From Aestuariibaculum sp. M13 (GTDB lineage Bacteria > Bacteroidota > Bacteroidia > Flavobacteriales > Flavobacteriaceae), in NCBI RefSeq assembly GCF_024723255.1, contig NZ_JANIAC010000002.1, positions 62,001 through 126,000 on the forward strand: a DNA stretch of 64,000 bases. Reading direction: 5' to 3'. The position numbers and the translations under genes were made by a program. The notes under the pieces are model-generated. The model made no database searches, was not told where the DNA came from, and worked only from the letters and a program-made list of their open reading frames with translations. The stretch's first letter is position 1; each line of letters begins with the position of its first letter. Of the stretch, positions 26,409 through 35,799 are shown piece by piece.

Positions 26409-29400
26409 ATGGATAAGATGTATATTTATTTACGAAGCTTAACGGTTGTTTCCTGTTTTCTTTTGTCATTTAATCTTTGGTCTCAAGGATATTATATAAG
26501 TGGACCAACCTCTGTGAGTTCAGGACCTACTTACACCTATACTGTCATGGACCCTAATTATAATGGGATATCAGGAATTAACTGGATTAATAATAATGGC
26601 GATATTCAATCGATATCCAGTACCAGTGCTGAGGCAACGTTCTATTCAGGTAGTTCAGCTACTATTGTGGCTGAAGTTTATGATGGTATGTATAATTATA
26701 ACCTTGTAACTCTTAACGTAACTATTGGTACGGGGCCACCAGCTGTGCCCCCTGCACCTACCATCCAAAGCACGAATTGTGGAAATACGGTTTTAGCCAG
26801 AAGTAATCCTCCTAGCGGTGTGGTTTATTATTGGCAGAGTAGTAGTAGTGGTACCAGTACTTCAAATTTTTCAAGTACGATAACAAAAACCAGTAGTGGA
26901 ACACAATATTTGCGAGCCAGAAGTACAGGAGGGACGTGGAGTACAGCATCGAGTAGTAAATCGTATACGGTTACTCAACCTACCACATGGTATAATGATC
27001 AAGACGGTGATGGTTTGGGAGATCCATCGAGTACGCAATCTGCTTGTAGCCAACCTATAGGTTATGTGTCTAATAATGATGACCAGTGTCCAGCACAAGC
27101 AGGGAGTTTAGGGAATGGCGGTTGTCCTTTAAGTGATGAAAATTATATACATACATTTGCTTATCAGGAAGCCTATGAAGAAGGTCAATTAGGTTTAGCA
27201 CTTGAGGAGGAAAAGCAGGAGGTCGTTACGTACTTTGATGGTTTAGGCAGACCCAAACAAAGTGTAGGCATTCGAGCAGGAGGCAATTTAGAAGATGTTA
27301 TTACCCATATAGGTTATGACGATTATGGCAGACAAGTTAAGGACTATTTACCTTATGCAGCAGTAACCAATGGAGGTTTAATAAGAACAGATGCATTAAG
27401 TGCAACAGGCTCTTTTTACAATACCTCCAAGTACGAAAATACTTTAAATCCATTCTCAGAGAAGAATATAGAGGCCTCTCCGCTCAACAGGGTACTGGAG
27501 CAGGGAGCTCCTGGAGCAGATTGGGCAGTCAATAAAACCAGTGATTCCGACCATACCATCAAATTTGAATACCAGACCAATGCAATAGAGGATTATGTGC
27601 GCTTGTTTGGAGTGTCTTTTGTAAATGGCGACACTAAAAATCCTCAACTAGAAGATAATGGGTTTTATTCAGGAAATGAGTTGTACAAAACAATAACAAA
27701 GGATGAAAACTGGAATTCAGGTAAGAATAAAACAACGGAAGAATACAAAGACAAGCAGGGAAGAATTATATTAAAACGAACATTTAAAAGTTCTAAATGG
27801 CATGACACCTATTATGTTTATGATGATTTTGGAAATTTAACTTATGTTTTAACTCCAAAAATGGGTACTTACCAAACAGGGGATCAAATGTGGCTTAATA
27901 AAACTAGTAACTATAATATAGTACCTGATATATTTACTGCAGAAACAGAAATGGATGAAGTTGAAAGTGAAATTGAAGTGGGTCATAATAATGGGAATTT
28001 TGATTTTTCTATAGTGATGGAAAGTGGGAATGGTCTATTCTTTGTAGATGGTACAGTTGAAGTTTTAGATTTAAGCTATTTTGAACCAGCGATACCAGAT
28101 ATGAATCTTGATTATTGGTATGATATTTACGGCATTGTTCAAGATGCGTTTATTGAAAATGAAAAATTATATTTTACAATAGATAATAATGGTTTTGGTG
28201 ATTCTAATTTCGAGTTTTACGGCGAGGTAAATTATACTAATTACACGTTGCAACGTACAATTAGTCAATCCGAATTAGATAATTTAGCCTACCAATACAA
28301 GTACGATGAAAGAAACCGTTTGATAGAAAAGAAATTACCAGGAAAAGATTGGGAAGAAATCGTTTATAATAAATTAGATCAACCAGTTTTTACCCGCGAT
28401 GCCAATTTAGAAGATGATGGTAAATGGCTATTTACTAAATACGATGCCTTTGGACGTGTAGCGTATACAGGTATTATTACTTCTAGTCTATCAAGAGAAT
28501 TATTACAGGCAGATGTTAATAACATCCAAAATCAATATGAAGAAAAAACAGGAGCTAATAGTATTGCAGGAACAACTATATATTATAGTAATAATGCATT
28601 ACCTTCTGTGGTATCCATTTCAGAAATATATACTATAAACTATTATGATGATTATACCTTTGATGGATTCACAACTCTACCCCAAACCATATACAGTCAA
28701 GATATAGTTAACTATGATAATACCGATAAGTTAAAAACTAAAGGATTATCGACATGTAGTAAGGTTAGGGTGTTAGATTCAGGTCCAAAAAAATGGATAG
28801 TAGCCGTTACGGGGTATGATGAGAAAGGGCGAGCTATATATGTAAAAAGTACAAATGAGTATTTGAATACTACTGATATTGTAGAAAGTAAATTGGATTT
28901 TGTGGGTAAAGTAGAAGAAACCAAAACAACCCATCAAAAGACAGGGCAGATTGATATTGTTACAGAAGATGTTTTCGAATATGACCATATGGGGCGATTA
29001 ATAAGTCAGAAACAAGATATCAATAACCAAGACGAAGAACTTATAACTAAAAATCATTACGATGAATTGGGGCAACTTATTAAAAAGGATGTAGGGAATA
29101 CTGAAGTAAATCCATTGCAAGAGGTAAATTATACCTATAATATTAGAGGGTGGCTTAAAACAATTAACGATCCAGTAACAATGCATGAAGATGGTGATTT
29201 GTTTAGTTTTGGAATAAATTACAACAAACCAGATGGCCCAACAACTTCAGTTTACACCAACGTACCATTGTATAATGGCAATATAAGTCATGTACTATGG
29301 AAAACAGATAATAAAGATGGAGGCTTAAGACATTATAATTATCAATATGATAACCTTAATAGGATTACTAGTTCTAAATTTGCTGAGAACCATTTATATA

Positions 29401-31574
29401 AATCACACTTCAATGAGTATATTTATGATTACGATCGTAATGGTAATATAGGAAGGATATTTAGGTATGGGCAACATCCAACAAATAGTCAAAACAGTTA
29501 CCCAATGGATAATATAACTTATGTATACGATTATGGAAATAAATTAATTAACGTTAACGATGGCTATAGAGTAAATTCAACTTCTAATGCTATGGGAGGG
29601 TTTATAGATGGTAATACTGTAGGAAATGATTATGCCTATGATGATAACGGGAATATGATTCAAGACTTAAACAAGGGGATAAATTTAATAAGTTATAACC
29701 ATTTAAATTTACCAGATTTAATAAACATTAACGACGGAGATAGTAATGTTGGTACAATTTCCTATATTTACGATGCTACAGGAGTGAAACTAAAAAAGGA
29801 AGTAAGTTTAGGGACTACTACGGAGTATGCTGGTAATTACGTTTACCAAAATGGTTCATTGAAATTCTTTAATCACCCTGAAGGCTATGTAGAGCCCAAA
29901 GTTGAAAGCAATCTGTCGGCAGGGTTCAATTATATTTACCAATATAAGGATCATTTAGGAAATATCAGGTTAAGTTATGCCGATAGTAATGGTGATGGTG
30001 AGATAAAAGGTGCTTCTGAAAATGTTTTCTTGGATGATTTAGATAATAATAGCTCTAGTGGATGGGATAGTGTTGGTGCTCTTTATGGGACATCAGCAAC
30101 TATTGATAATACCCATAGTAAATCTGGAGATTCAGCAGTTAAATTACACATGGCATCTACAGGGAGTAAATATGCACATTCAAATATTTGGTATCCAATA
30201 AATAATTCTGTTGCTACAGATTATTATTTTTCAGCTTGGGTTTATGTTGAGAATACAGGTCCTGCTAATTATTCGTGGGCTAGGTTGTTCTTTTTTATGA
30301 ACGAAGATACAGAGACAACATATTATACTGATATAGATTATATTCCAGAGACTTATATTAAGTATAAATGGATCTATTTAGAAAAAAAGGTGACAGTGCC
30401 TGCAAATATAGATAAAATAAATCTTAGGATAGGGGTTTACAATAATTCAAACTCAGGTTCCACCATTTCAGCATGGTTTGATAATTTAAGTATTCGTAAG
30501 GCTAATGATCCTAATGACATAGAAATCTTAGAAGAAAACAACTATTATCCTTTTGGTCTTAAACATAAAGGTTATAATACTAACGTAAATTCTACTAACT
30601 TAGCACTCAAATATAAATATAACGGAAAAGAACTGAATGATGAGATTGGGCTTGATTGGTATGATTTTGGAGAAAGAAATTATGACCCAGGAATAGGAAG
30701 ATGGATGAATATTGACCCGTTTGCAGAATTTATGAGGAATCAATCACCTTATAATTTTGGATTTAATAATCCTATTTATTTTAGTGATTATGCAGGTACG
30801 ATACCTTGGCCTTTACCAGAATTTTGGAAGATATGGAGTAGAAAGAGTGAACCAGATGAGTATTTTGGTTATATAAAAAGACGAAAAAGAAATCATTATG
30901 GGTTAGATTTAAATTATAGTGGGGGAGGAAATACAGATTATGGAGCTCCTGTAGTAGCAACTCACTCTGGTAGAGTAGCCCGAATAATCCCTTTAAGTGC
31001 TAATGATGGGGGTGGGAGAGTAATTGTAATAGAATCACCTGATGGAAGTTTTCAAACCAAGTATATGCATTTAAGTTCTGTTGCGGTTCAAGAAGACCAA
31101 GAAATAAGTGAAGGGGAAACAATTGGTTTAATGGGAGGTTCTGCTTTTGGTAAAGAAAATGGTAGAACAGCACATTTACATTATGAAATACATAAAAGAA
31201 ACTCAAATGGTTCTTATAGAGCTGTTAATCCATGGAACGGAAGTCAACCTATTGACCCACAAACTTGGGTAAATCCGATGCCTTCTTTAGTTTCAGGGAC
31301 AGAAACACAGTGGTCTACTTATTGGTCAAATGTTATGGACACCATAACTGAAGGAATGGGTAATACGGGGGATAAAGGTACTGGTTCAGGCGAATCAAAA
31401 AGTGGAAATAGCCGCGAACCTCTTACACCTTTACCATCCATTACTCCAGCACCAATTACACCATTACCAACAATAGAACCAGTACCAGGTACTGTAACTC
31501 CAATAAACCCAAGTCCAAGTCCTTCTCCATCACCACCACCAATTAAACCACCAAAACCATGTATTGATTGTTAA
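26409..31574 (+). CDS. RHS toxin of cassette B with an M23/LytM peptidoglycan endopeptidase tip
   Basis: 1721 residues; signal peptide to ~LWSQ. TSP3-like motif at ~193 (DQDGDGLGDP; DDQCP), DUF6443-like domain from ~241, YD repeats, RHS core (NYYPFGLKHKGYN; RNYDPGIGRW). Two insertions are absent from the cassette A paralogue: ~488-615, and ~1203-1367, the latter a jelly-roll carbohydrate-binding-like domain (SGWDSVG; GDSAVKLHM; WFDNLSIRK). The tip (~1490-1620) has HYGLD, the H-x(3)-D zinc motif, GAPVVATHSGRV, and HLHYE, the HxH of M23 peptidases. A Pro-rich tail ends KPPKPCIDC. Predicted to cleave peptidoglycan cross-links of a target cell. Confidence 0.9.
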   Translation: MDKMYIYLRSLTVVSCFLLSFNLWSQGYYISGPTSVSSGPTYTYTVMDPNYNGISGINWINNNGDIQSISSTSAEATFYSGSSATIVAEVYDGMYNYNLVTLNVTIGTGPPAVPPAPTIQSTNCGNTVLARSNPPSGVVYYWQSSSSGTSTSNFSSTITKTSSGTQYLRARSTGGTWSTASSSKSYTVTQPTTWYNDQDGDGLGDPSSTQSACSQPIGYVSNNDDQCPAQAGSLGNGGCPLSDENYIHTFAYQEAYEEGQLGLALEEEKQEVVTYFDGLGRPKQSVGIRAGGNLEDVITHIGYDDYGRQVKDYLPYAAVTNGGLIRTDALSATGSFYNTSKYENTLNPFSEKNIEASPLNRVLEQGAPGADWAVNKTSDSDHTIKFEYQTNAIEDYVRLFGVSFVNGDTKNPQLEDNGFYSGNELYKTITKDENWNSGKNKTTEEYKDKQGRIILKRTFKSSKWHDTYYVYDDFGNLTYVLTPKMGTYQTGDQMWLNKTSNYNIVPDIFTAETEMDEVESEIEVGHNNGNFDFSIVMESGNGLFFVDGTVEVLDLSYFEPAIPDMNLDYWYDIYGIVQDAFIENEKLYFTIDNNGFGDSNFEFYGEVNYTNYTLQRTISQSELDNLAYQYKYDERNRLIEKKLPGKDWEEIVYNKLDQPVFTRDANLEDDGKWLFTKYDAFGRVAYTGIITSSLSRELLQADVNNIQNQYEEKTGANSIAGTTIYYSNNALPSVVSISEIYTINYYDDYTFDGFTTLPQTIYSQDIVNYDNTDKLKTKGLSTCSKVRVLDSGPKKWIVAVTGYDEKGRAIYVKSTNEYLNTTDIVESKLDFVGKVEETKTTHQKTGQIDIVTEDVFEYDHMGRLISQKQDINNQDEELITKNHYDELGQLIKKDVGNTEVNPLQEVNYTYNIRGWLKTINDPVTMHEDGDLFSFGINYNKPDGPTTSVYTNVPLYNGNISHVLWKTDNKDGGLRHYNYQYDNLNRITSSKFAENHLYKSHFNEYIYDYDRNGNIGRIFRYGQHPTNSQNSYPMDNITYVYDYGNKLINVNDGYRVNSTSNAMGGFIDGNTVGNDYAYDDNGNMIQDLNKGINLISYNHLNLPDLININDGDSNVGTISYIYDATGVKLKKEVSLGTTTEYAGNYVYQNGSLKFFNHPEGYVEPKVESNLSAGFNYIYQYKDHLGNIRLSYADSNGDGEIKGASENVFLDDLDNNSSSGWDSVGALYGTSATIDNTHSKSGDSAVKLHMASTGSKYAHSNIWYPINNSVATDYYFSAWVYVENTGPANYSWARLFFFMNEDTETTYYTDIDYIPETYIKYKWIYLEKKVTVPANIDKINLRIGVYNNSNSGSTISAWFDNLSIRKANDPNDIEILEENNYYPFGLKHKGYNTNVNSTNLALKYKYNGKELNDEIGLDWYDFGERNYDPGIGRWMNIDPFAEFMRNQSPYNFGFNNPIYFSDYAGTIPWPLPEFWKIWSRKSEPDEYFGYIKRRKRNHYGLDLNYSGGGNTDYGAPVVATHSGRVARIIPLSANDGGGRVIVIESPDGSFQTKYMHLSSVAVQEDQEISEGETIGLMGGSAFGKENGRTAHLHYEIHKRNSNGSYRAVNPWNGSQPIDPQTWVNPMPSLVSGTETQWSTYWSNVMDTITEGMGNTGDKGTGSGESKSGNSREPLTPLPSITPAPITPLPTIEPVPGTVTPINPSPSPSPSPPPIKPPKPCIDC

Positions 31575-31586
31575 ATTTTATATAGA

Positions 31587-32081
31587 ATGAAAAAAGTAAA
31601 ATTAATTATAATTTTAAGTTTCTTATTTTTAATAAGTTGTATAAATAAGGATAGAGAAAATAAGGAAAAGACCTTTACATCTAGCAATGTTGAAAATATG
31701 AAAAATGATGGGGAAGAGAAGGTACAGAATAAAGAATCTTTTAAAAATTGTAATGAGACTTTTGATGAGTTTTTTGAAAGGTTTTCTAGGGATAGTATTT
31801 TTCAAAAAAGTAGAGTTCATTATCCATTGAAATGGTATTTTTTAGCAGACAATGAATCAAGTAAATTAAGTTTAGATATTATTAATCGAGTTGAAGATTA
31901 TGATTATATAGACTTCACAATGGACAGTCAATCTGATAAATATGAAGTTGTTTACGAAAGGGAAGAGAAAAGTGTAAACTATATATTAAAAGGTAGCGAT
32001 AGTGGGGTATTTATGACTTATAAATTTAAAACCTTAGATGAATGCTGGTATATGTTTGAAATAATAGATGAATCTACTTAA
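31587..32081 (+). CDS. Lipoprotein, candidate immunity to the M23 tip
   Basis: 164 residues. The signal peptide ends in a lipobox (FLFLISC, Cys ~18) followed by a long charged linker. The globular part includes CNETFDEFFERFSRDSIFQK, KSRVHYPLKWYF and a C-terminal DECWYMFEI. The F-x-x-F-x-x-x-F-x-x-D helix followed by a beta-sheet resembles DUF4348-like Bacteroidota lipoproteins; I hold that lightly. It starts 13 bases after the M23 RHS gene; a periplasmic lipid-anchored inhibitor is the expected immunity type. Confidence 0.7.
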   Translation: MKKVKLIIILSFLFLISCINKDRENKEKTFTSSNVENMKNDGEEKVQNKESFKNCNETFDEFFERFSRDSIFQKSRVHYPLKWYFLADNESSKLSLDIINRVEDYDYIDFTMDSQSDKYEVVYEREEKSVNYILKGSDSGVFMTYKFKTLDECWYMFEIIDEST

Positions 32082-32210
32082 TTTTTATACTATTTTGACT
32101 AAATTTGACAAGTGAATGTCACAAACTCGTTTGGCTATGTCCTATAGAGTGTCCTATTTGGAATACCTGTAATTAAGTATTTGAAATACAGTGGTTTGGG
32201 TTTTATTTAG

Positions 32211-32229
32211 GAATCCTGCCACCCCGACT
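32211..32229 (+). other. tRNA 3'-end-like fragment, candidate attachment site
   Basis: GAATCCTGCCACCCCGACT has the form of a T-arm 3' strand plus acceptor strand of a bacterial tRNA, but no matching 5' half lies upstream. Such orphan 3' ends are left where an integrative element recombines at a tRNA gene. A recombinase gene begins 200 bases downstream. The element could lie on either side. Confidence 0.45.
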
Positions 32230-32251
32230 AGATCAGAGATCAATAAGTAAC

Positions 32252-32295
32252 AAAACCTTGGTAATTTTATGATTATCAAGGTTTTGACGTTTTTA
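32252..32295 (+). terminator. Strong hairpin with following T-run
   Basis: AAAACCTTGGTAAT pairs with ATTATCAAGGTTTT (14 bp with one G-U) around TTTATG, followed by GACGTTTTT. It looks like the terminator of the former tRNA or of the RHS cassette. Confidence 0.7.
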
Positions 32296-32431
32296 GGGGT
32301 TCATATTATTTGAATTCATTTAAATAAAAATGTGACCTATTCGGTTACCTCTTTTAAAAACGTGTAAAAAGGTAACCGAGCAATTTGATTTGGCTTTTGT
32401 TTCTAATGTTCAATTTTAAAAACAAAAGTGT

Positions 32432-33652
32432 ATGAAAACCACACAAACTTTCAGTGTTCTGTTTTGGCTGAAACAATCCAGTATCAAAAACGGAAAAGCA
32501 CCCCTTTATGCTCGTATCACCGTAAATGGCAAACGAGCCGAACTATCCTTAAAACGAAAAGTTCTTATTTCGGACTGGGATTCTAATAAAAGCCGACTAA
32601 AAGGCTTAGGTGATGAAGCTAAATTAATTAATGAATTTCTAAAGCAGGTTAATGTCGATCTCTTCGAGATTTATCAAAATTTAAAAAGAGAAGGTAAACT
32701 CATAAGTTCCAGTATCATTAAATCCCAATACTTGGGGGAAAATGATTCTCGTCAAGCATTAACGGATATTATAGATTATCATAATATCCATATGCAGTCC
32801 ACTTTACGGTGGGGAACTCAAAAGAATTACTTCACAACCCACAAATACATCTTTAAGTTCTTAAAATTAAAATATGGTACAACCGATATGTATCTCTCAG
32901 AACTAAATTATCAGTTCATTATCGATTTTGAGCGGTTTTTAAATGCTCAGGAGAATATGAGCAATAACACTGTTATGAAGCATATCGAACGGTTACGAAA
33001 ACTGGTAAGTTTAGCTTTTAAAATGGAATGGATAGATAAAGATCCTTTTATAAAGTTTGAGGCTAAATATGATAAAAAGGAACGTTGTTTTTTAACGGCC
33101 GAAGAATTGGAAGCTATAGAAAATAAGTCTTTTGATATTGCCAGACTTGAGCAGATAAAGGATTTATTTGTGTTCGCCTGCTATACAGGTCTGTCTTATG
33201 GGGATGTTATGCAATTAACGCCTAATGATTTGTGTTTAGGTATTGACGGCAAGCTTTGGATTCATTCGAAAAGAGAGAAAACGAATGTTCCTATTAAAAT
33301 ACCTTTACTACAAAAGGCCTTGGAAATTATAGAAAAGTATGAAAATCATCCTGAATCTGTCTCGAAACAAACGATTTTTCCGGGTATATCCAATCAGAAA
33401 TTGAATTCTTATTTAAAAGAGATTGCTGATGTATGCAGAATTAGAAAGAATTTAACCTTTCATGTGGCCAGACATACCTTTGCCACAACAGTTACACTTT
33501 CTAACGGTGTGCCTATTGAAACCGTGTCGAAACTGCTTGGACATACTAAACTATCAACGACTCAGATTTATGCCAGAGTAGTGGAGACTAAGATAAGTGA
33601 AGATATGGGAAGTCTACATCAAAAGCTGGAAAAACGAACCGCAGAGATGTAG
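32432..33652 (+). CDS. Tyrosine recombinase/integrase of the Bacteroides ICE type
   Basis: 406 residues. N-terminal arm-binding domain (~1-95: SVLFWLKQSSIKNGKAPLYARITVNGKRAELS), SAM-like core-binding domain (~105-200), catalytic domain. The HxxR box is HVARHTF (~343), then LGHTKLSTTQIYARV with catalytic Tyr (~379). At the position of the first catalytic Arg the motif reads CYTGLSYGDV, with Ser, as described for IntDOT-like recombinases. It would integrate and excise the element that follows. Confidence 0.9.
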   Translation: MKTTQTFSVLFWLKQSSIKNGKAPLYARITVNGKRAELSLKRKVLISDWDSNKSRLKGLGDEAKLINEFLKQVNVDLFEIYQNLKREGKLISSSIIKSQYLGENDSRQALTDIIDYHNIHMQSTLRWGTQKNYFTTHKYIFKFLKLKYGTTDMYLSELNYQFIIDFERFLNAQENMSNNTVMKHIERLRKLVSLAFKMEWIDKDPFIKFEAKYDKKERCFLTAEELEAIENKSFDIARLEQIKDLFVFACYTGLSYGDVMQLTPNDLCLGIDGKLWIHSKREKTNVPIKIPLLQKALEIIEKYENHPESVSKQTIFPGISNQKLNSYLKEIADVCRIRKNLTFHVARHTFATTVTLSNGVPIETVSKLLGHTKLSTTQIYARVVETKISEDMGSLHQKLEKRTAEM

Positions 33653-33689
33653 AAATGACCTTAAATCAATATTTTTTTAACTTAAAATG

Positions 33690-33750
33690 AATTCCCTTTC
33701 AATGTGCTTCTCAAAAGGTCACGGGAGTGTATTGAAAGGGAATTGTTTAT
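33690..33750 (+). terminator. Terminator after the integrase
   Basis: AATTCCCTTTCAAT (33690-33703) pairs perfectly with ATTGAAAGGGAATT (33731-33744), a 14-bp stem, followed by GTTTATTTT. Confidence 0.8.
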
Positions 33751-34640
33751 TTTGGATTACAGCTAAAGAAAAACTTTTATCTTGTCCTTAAAAAATTGAA
33801 ATGGAGTTTGAAGAAATACTATTTGGAGCACATAGCTATATCTGGTTGTTTTTATCTAATAATAAAGAGATTGAAATAGGATATTATAAATCTTTGATCA
33901 GATTAAATCATATTTTACTAAAAAATGATGTTACTCCAGTTAAGTTTTGAGGGTAAAATGACTTAGAAATCGGTAGAGATACTATTTTTTTTTAAGCTTT
34001 TCATTATGGTACAAAAATTATATTCCAGTACATTCCTTAAATGTTTTTCAAACCATTTAAGAAAAGCACTTCATGACATCTTCTTGGACACAGACTTAAA
34101 ATAAAAAGCGATTATACTTTTATGGATTTTTTGATTTTAAGCCAGAGTCCGCTGCCACTGCGTCATCCATTTTAAAATTATACAAGAAGTAGAAATCATG
34201 TTTTGATTTTATCTATTAAGGAAGCCAGATATGCCATTTTCTTAACGGGCGTATCGGCAAAGTCTTCTCGTGACTTTGCTCGCTCCGTCCTAAAAATACC
34301 ATCTCTGTCAAGCATTTTAAGGGGTTGGTAATGTTTGAGACCTTTATTGGTTTTTGGTACAGCAAAAACCAGGCATAGCCTAAGGCACTTCTATTATGAA
34401 TTCCCATAACTCCGTTTGTTTAACTTTCCGTACACGCACTTCGCCATGGTTTTCATAAGAAGGCCTAAGGCTATAGTGGAACTTGTAAAGACCAAGTAAA
34501 TTTTATAAAAACTTAAGGTTTCTACGTCCTTGAAAATCCAAGGATTTTACTACGTCGCAGACACTCCTGAACTTTTGATAAAAGTCTTGACAAAACCCAC
34601 CTCAAACATGGTCCTCTTTTAGAGAGAACTATACAAAGCA
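33751..34640. other. Long non-coding stretch of the mobile element
   Basis: About 0.9 kb without a convincing gene. Part of it is GC-richer (34230-34300, with TCTTCTCGTGACTTTGCTCGC) and the only longer frame, on the minus strand at 34216-34407, has no signal or domain. It may hold transfer-related DNA sites or decayed genes. Confidence 0.4.
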
Positions 34641-34707
34641 CCCCTTAAAATTCTAGTTTATAAAATCAAAACAAGGGGTATTTATTAACCTTTTAAATTT
34701 TTTTATC

Positions 34708-35040
34708 ATGAGTACAATTAAAAACAGAGTGCAGTTAATCGGTAACGTAGGGCAAGAGCCAACGATGACCATTTTAGAAGACGGAAAAAAGTTAGCCCGT
34801 ATTTCATTGGCTACCAATGAGCATTACAACAATGCCAAAGGCGAAAAACAAACCAATACCAGTTGGCACAATTTAGTAGCCTGGGGTAAAAAGGCCGACA
34901 TCGTTGAAAGCTATGTGACCAAAGGCAAAGAGATTGCCATTGAAGGCAAACTAACTTCAAGAAGTTATGAGGATAAAGAAGGCGTTAAACGCTATGTGAC
35001 TGAAATTACGATTAGTGAAATCTTACTACTTAGTAAATAG
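34708..35040 (+). CDS. ssb: Single-stranded DNA-binding protein, short mobile-element type
   Basis: 110 residues forming an OB fold: NRVQLIGNVGQEPTM, ARISLATNEHY, TSWHNLVAWGKKADIVESYV, GKEIAIEGKLTSRSYEDKEG and a closing strand. It lacks the acidic C-terminal tail (DDxxPF type) of housekeeping SSB, ending SEILLLSK, which is usual for SSBs of Bacteroidota conjugative elements. It coats single-stranded DNA during transfer or replication of the element. A terminator hairpin follows at once. Confidence 0.93.
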   Translation: MSTIKNRVQLIGNVGQEPTMTILEDGKKLARISLATNEHYNNAKGEKQTNTSWHNLVAWGKKADIVESYVTKGKEIAIEGKLTSRSYEDKEGVKRYVTEITISEILLLSK

Positions 35041-35050
35041 AGGTAAAAAC

Positions 35051-35088
35051 AATAGGGTGCTCCCTTTCAAATCAGCACCCTATTTAAT
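35051..35088 (+). terminator. Terminator after ssb
   Basis: AATAGGGTGCT (35051-35061) pairs perfectly with AGCACCCTATT (35074-35084), an 11-bp stem. The T-rich tail is short. Confidence 0.75.
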
Positions 35089-35116
35089 CTTAGGTTAAAC
35101 TTCTAAATCGAAGTAT

Positions 35117-35560
35117 ATGAAAAACAAAGTTAATGAAATACAGGTAAGCTATAAAGAAAACTTAAAAGCTTCTTTATCCATAAAATGCTCTTCAGATGCC
35201 AATGAGATTATTTTTAACCATTGGGATAAAAACACCATCGGGTTACATGAATCGTTTAAAATCATGCTTTTAAACAACTCTAATAAAGTCAAAGGCATTT
35301 ATGAATTATCCAGCGGAGGCATCACCGGAACTTTAGTTGATATCAGAATCTTATTTGCCATCGTTTTAAAGACGCTTAGCACCGGAGTCATACTTGTGCA
35401 TAACCATCCGTCAAATAAGCTAATTCCTAGTGAAGTGGATAAAAAACTGACGGAGAAAATCGTTAAGGCCTCTAAATTTTTGGATGTGGCCGTTTTAGAT
35501 CATCTCATTATTACACCCTCTGGAGAGTATTACAGTTTCGCAGATAATGGAATACTATAA
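35117..35560 (+). CDS. RadC-like JAB/MPN domain protein
   Basis: 147 residues comprising only the JAMM-type domain of RadC; the helix-hairpin-helix N-terminus is absent. The metal motif is VHNHPSNKLIPSEVD (HxHP and S-x-x-D), preceded by ELSSGGITGTLVDIRILF and followed by DHLIITPSGEYYSFAD, all classic for the family. Short RadC proteins accompany Bacteroidota mobile elements; the biochemical role is unsettled, and a DNA-repair label should be avoided. Confidence 0.9.
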   Translation: MKNKVNEIQVSYKENLKASLSIKCSSDANEIIFNHWDKNTIGLHESFKIMLLNNSNKVKGIYELSSGGITGTLVDIRILFAIVLKTLSTGVILVHNHPSNKLIPSEVDKKLTEKIVKASKFLDVAVLDHLIITPSGEYYSFADNGIL

Positions 35561-35586
35561 AAGTAAACTAAAAATTAATTAAAAAC

Positions 35587-35630
35587 AAACCTTTGGAGCG
35601 ATCCAGAGGTTTTTACTTTTTTTTTCAATT
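35587..35630 (+). terminator. Terminator after the RadC-like gene
   Basis: AAACCTTTGGA pairs with TCCAGAGGTTT around GCGA (11 bp, one G-U), followed by TTTTACTTTTTTTTT. Confidence 0.85.
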
Positions 35631-35799
35631 GCAGAGGGTCATTTTAGAAAATCTGACGTTTTGAAATCCTGATTTTTTGAAATTCATACGATTTGGTAAC
35701 AAATGAATCCATTTGAGTCTAAACTGTATTTTTCGATTTTAAAGGAATCACTTAACTTTAAAAGAAGCGGTTAAGGACTGAAAATGAGTACTCCGTTTT

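Noticed and set aside
26871-27098. Arg-rich minus-strand frame opposite the TSP3-like region
   Set aside because: Shadow of the M23 RHS gene; its composition comes from the complement of Ser/Thr codons.
34216-34407. 63-codon minus-strand frame in the gap before ssb
   Set aside because: No signal, domain or helix pattern; the region looks like non-coding or decayed mobile-element DNA.
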